From contig NC_053500.1 in assembly GCF_905171775.1 (NCBI RefSeq), forward strand, positions 123,093,241-123,157,240: a DNA stretch of 64,000 bases, given 5' to 3'. How positions within the stretch are numbered: the first letter of the stretch is position 1; the number at the start of each line of letters is the position of its first letter. The translations under genes and the position numbers were made by a program. A model generated the notes under the pieces. It saw only the letters and a list, made by a program, of their open reading frames with translations. It had not been told where the DNA came from and did no database searches. Shown here piece after piece: positions 62,458-64,000 of the stretch. This DNA comes from Rana temporaria (lineage: Eukaryota > Chordata > Amphibia > Anura > Ranidae).

Positions 62458-63210
62458 TCCTGTTTGGCCTGGGGGGACGGGGTGGTGTGTGAAGATGCTC
62501 TGGTCATGTGCAGCCCCTGTGTGACCTGGTAACTCTGGACTTGCTAAAGGCCAAGCAGAGGTTGCTGTTGATCTAGATGAAAAAATCTTCCACCGTTTTG
62601 GCTTCAACATTGCTGATTTGAAGAGCACATTCAGCCAGTGAGAGAGTGAGCAGCCAACGACTCTAAGAGCACATCAAAGAACAATGCCTTTATTTGACTG
62701 TACATGCCTCTAATCCCGCTCTTTACTCTTTTGCTGGAGTCTCCTTTCATCCTTCCTCCGCTACCCTGTTTCACGTACACACTATATGCATCAAATAGCG
62801 CTCCAACAAACTTCGACAAGCGGTATCAGAGTGAAGTGTTTTGGGTTCCTTACACATAGCTAGAAGAACACCATCGGCACAGATGCAGAACTCCAGCCAT
62901 TTTCTAAGGACATTTGTGTTTTACCATAAACGTAACCTCATTAACCGCCTAAACTGCGGAGATACTGGCATGGATTACAGATCTCTGAATTCACTTATTT
63001 CTATGCGAATACACTCCCTTCTCCAAGCAGTGTTGTGCCCTGCCTCCTACGGCAGGCCCCACGGTACAGATGATGTAGTCTCGTCCTCTTTATAATGACC
63101 CTGTCTTTATTTATTGCTGTAAATGTTCCTGGGAAGGGGTCAAAGCAGTTTGTATTCTTGGGAAATGTCTTGCAATGGAGCGTCCAATAAAATTGTGATG
63201 TCTTTTTTTT
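62458..63210 (+). other. ptprt: ptprt 3' untranslated region
   Basis: Follows the stop codon directly and is free of the repeat families that fill the introns, which supports it being transcribed exon. About 750 bp to the first poly(A) signal. Mammalian PTPRT uses a much longer 3' UTR, so further distal sites beyond the window edge are possible. Confidence 0.7.
63186..63191 (+). promoter_or_regulatory. ptprt: Polyadenylation signal AATAAA
   Basis: AATAAA, followed within 15-50 bp by TGTGATGTC, a T-run and a GT-rich stretch (GTTGTTATGTTGTATTTCTG), the usual cleavage-site context. First convincing signal after the ptprt stop codon. Confidence 0.75.
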
Positions 63211-63458
63211 CTTACCGATGGCTATGTTGTTATGTTGTATTTCTGTAAAGAAAAGGGTAAAAGTACACCTTTGCTCAAAACATTAAAGTAATTACATGTT
63301 CTTAACCAGCAGTTTTAAAACAAGCCCTCACTGACCTCTGTAGTTGCAGCTACTATGTGAGTAATTCAGCTTTAAACAGAATCTTCCTATAAAGAAGAAA
63401 AAAATAAAAGTCAACAGCTACAAATAATGTAGCTGCTGGCTTTTAATAAAAGGACACT
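63211..63458. other. Sequence downstream of ptprt poly(A) signal
   Basis: Contains a hairpin-forming block (AAAGTCAACAGCTACAAAT / GTAGCTGCTGGCTTTTAA, 63408-63446) shared with the MITE at 28399-28884. Confidence 0.45.
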
Positions 63459-63801
63459 TAGGCCCCTTTCACACATGCAGAACGTATGTCCGCTTTTTCA
63501 TCCATCCGTTTACGGATGAAAAAGGGACATAGATTGATCCCTATGAGATTGCGAGTTCATCTGCTGACACCCAATCTAATCCGGGTCCGCAATCCTCCGA
63601 TTCTGCAGACGGAGAAAAACACTATTTTTCAATCCGTTTGCAGATCGGAACAGGTTAACATGGGCAGACGGTCCGTGTTCATCCGATCCCCCCATAGGGG
63701 AGAGCGGAGATCATAGGCTCAACGGAGCGATCCCCTCTGAGCAAGCGGAGGTTCACGGGGGGCGGATCATCACGGATCTGTCCCATGTGAAAGAGCCCTT
63801 A
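63459..63801. mobile_element. MITE with TAGGCCCCTTTCACACATG termini
   Basis: TAGGCCCCTTTCACACATG and CATGTGAAAGAGCCCTTA are inverse with mismatches. Interior CCGTTTACGGATGAAAAA-type palindromes. Same class as 23619-23910. Confidence 0.78.
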
Positions 63802-64000
63802 CCTGTTTAAGGCTCTAGTGCTGTCCTCATGTGGGCCAGGTCCCCTGTGCCAGCATTCTTGGTGTGGGAAGCCAGCTGTAATTCCTTGTGGCTTCACAGT
63901 CGGCTTCCCATTGTACATGGGTGAGCCTGCTGCAGTTTGTGAATGGCCCCATAGCCTTCTGGGACCTGTGACATGTCCCACAAGGCTGTAGGCAAATGTT
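63802..64000. other. Right edge, no recognised feature
   Basis: TTCTTGGTGTGGGAAGCCAGC and GGCTTCACAGTCGGCTTCCC near 63858-63910 are weakly inverted; nothing assignable. Confidence 0.35.

Noticed and set aside
61330..61676. Repetitive ORFs on both strands
   Set aside because: 21-bp (multiple of three) minisatellite keeps all frames open.

Overview
The window is vertebrate nuclear DNA. Repeat content, MITE families and long introns fit an anuran amphibian, most likely a ranid-type frog; this is inference from recognised repeat sequences, not a database match. The only cellular gene I can support is the 3' half of a receptor-type R2B protein tyrosine phosphatase on the + strand. Fourteen consecutive exons (13734 to 62457) encode the last 547 residues: the catalytic D1 domain, the D2 pseudophosphatase domain and the C-terminal stop. 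Residues that separate the four vertebrate R2B paralogues (for example NANYVDGYHRPRHY, and CEMIQQQNIIDVFH in D2) point to PTPRT (RPTP-rho). All splice sites are GT/AG and all phases join. A compact 3' UTR follows, with a poly(A) signal at 63186.

Layout: 1 to about 3400 is a Penelope-like retroelement (PLE) with a long intact reverse transcriptase/GIY-YIG ORF that runs in from the left edge, and a hammerhead-ribozyme fold downstream of it. From there to 13733 is intron sequence with MITEs, a second hammerhead-like element at about 7030, a local duplication and a large palindrome. D1 is encoded by exons at 13.7 to 22.1 kb and 35.4 to 41.3 kb; D2 by exons at 43.2 to 62.5 kb. Introns range from 78 bp to 13.3 kb.

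Almost everything between exons is transposon-derived: hAT-type elements with exact 8-bp target duplications, TTAA-flanked MITEs, several copies of two large MITE families (TIRs with CGTACACACGATC, or with GGCCCGGATTCA), four Tc1/mariner remnants, an L1-like 3' fragment, a tRNA-type SINE, a solo LTR, minisatellites and (TA)n tracts. Many are nested, so relative insertion ages can be read directly.

The observations most worth a second look are the hammerhead folds attached to PLE-like sequence, the 92-bp perfect inverted repeat inside the PLE 3' region, two large palindromes (about 12.9 and 30.9 kb), the interrupted local duplication (5.1 to 12 kb), and the stacks of transposons within transposons. 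I did not find evidence for a wholly new gene system.
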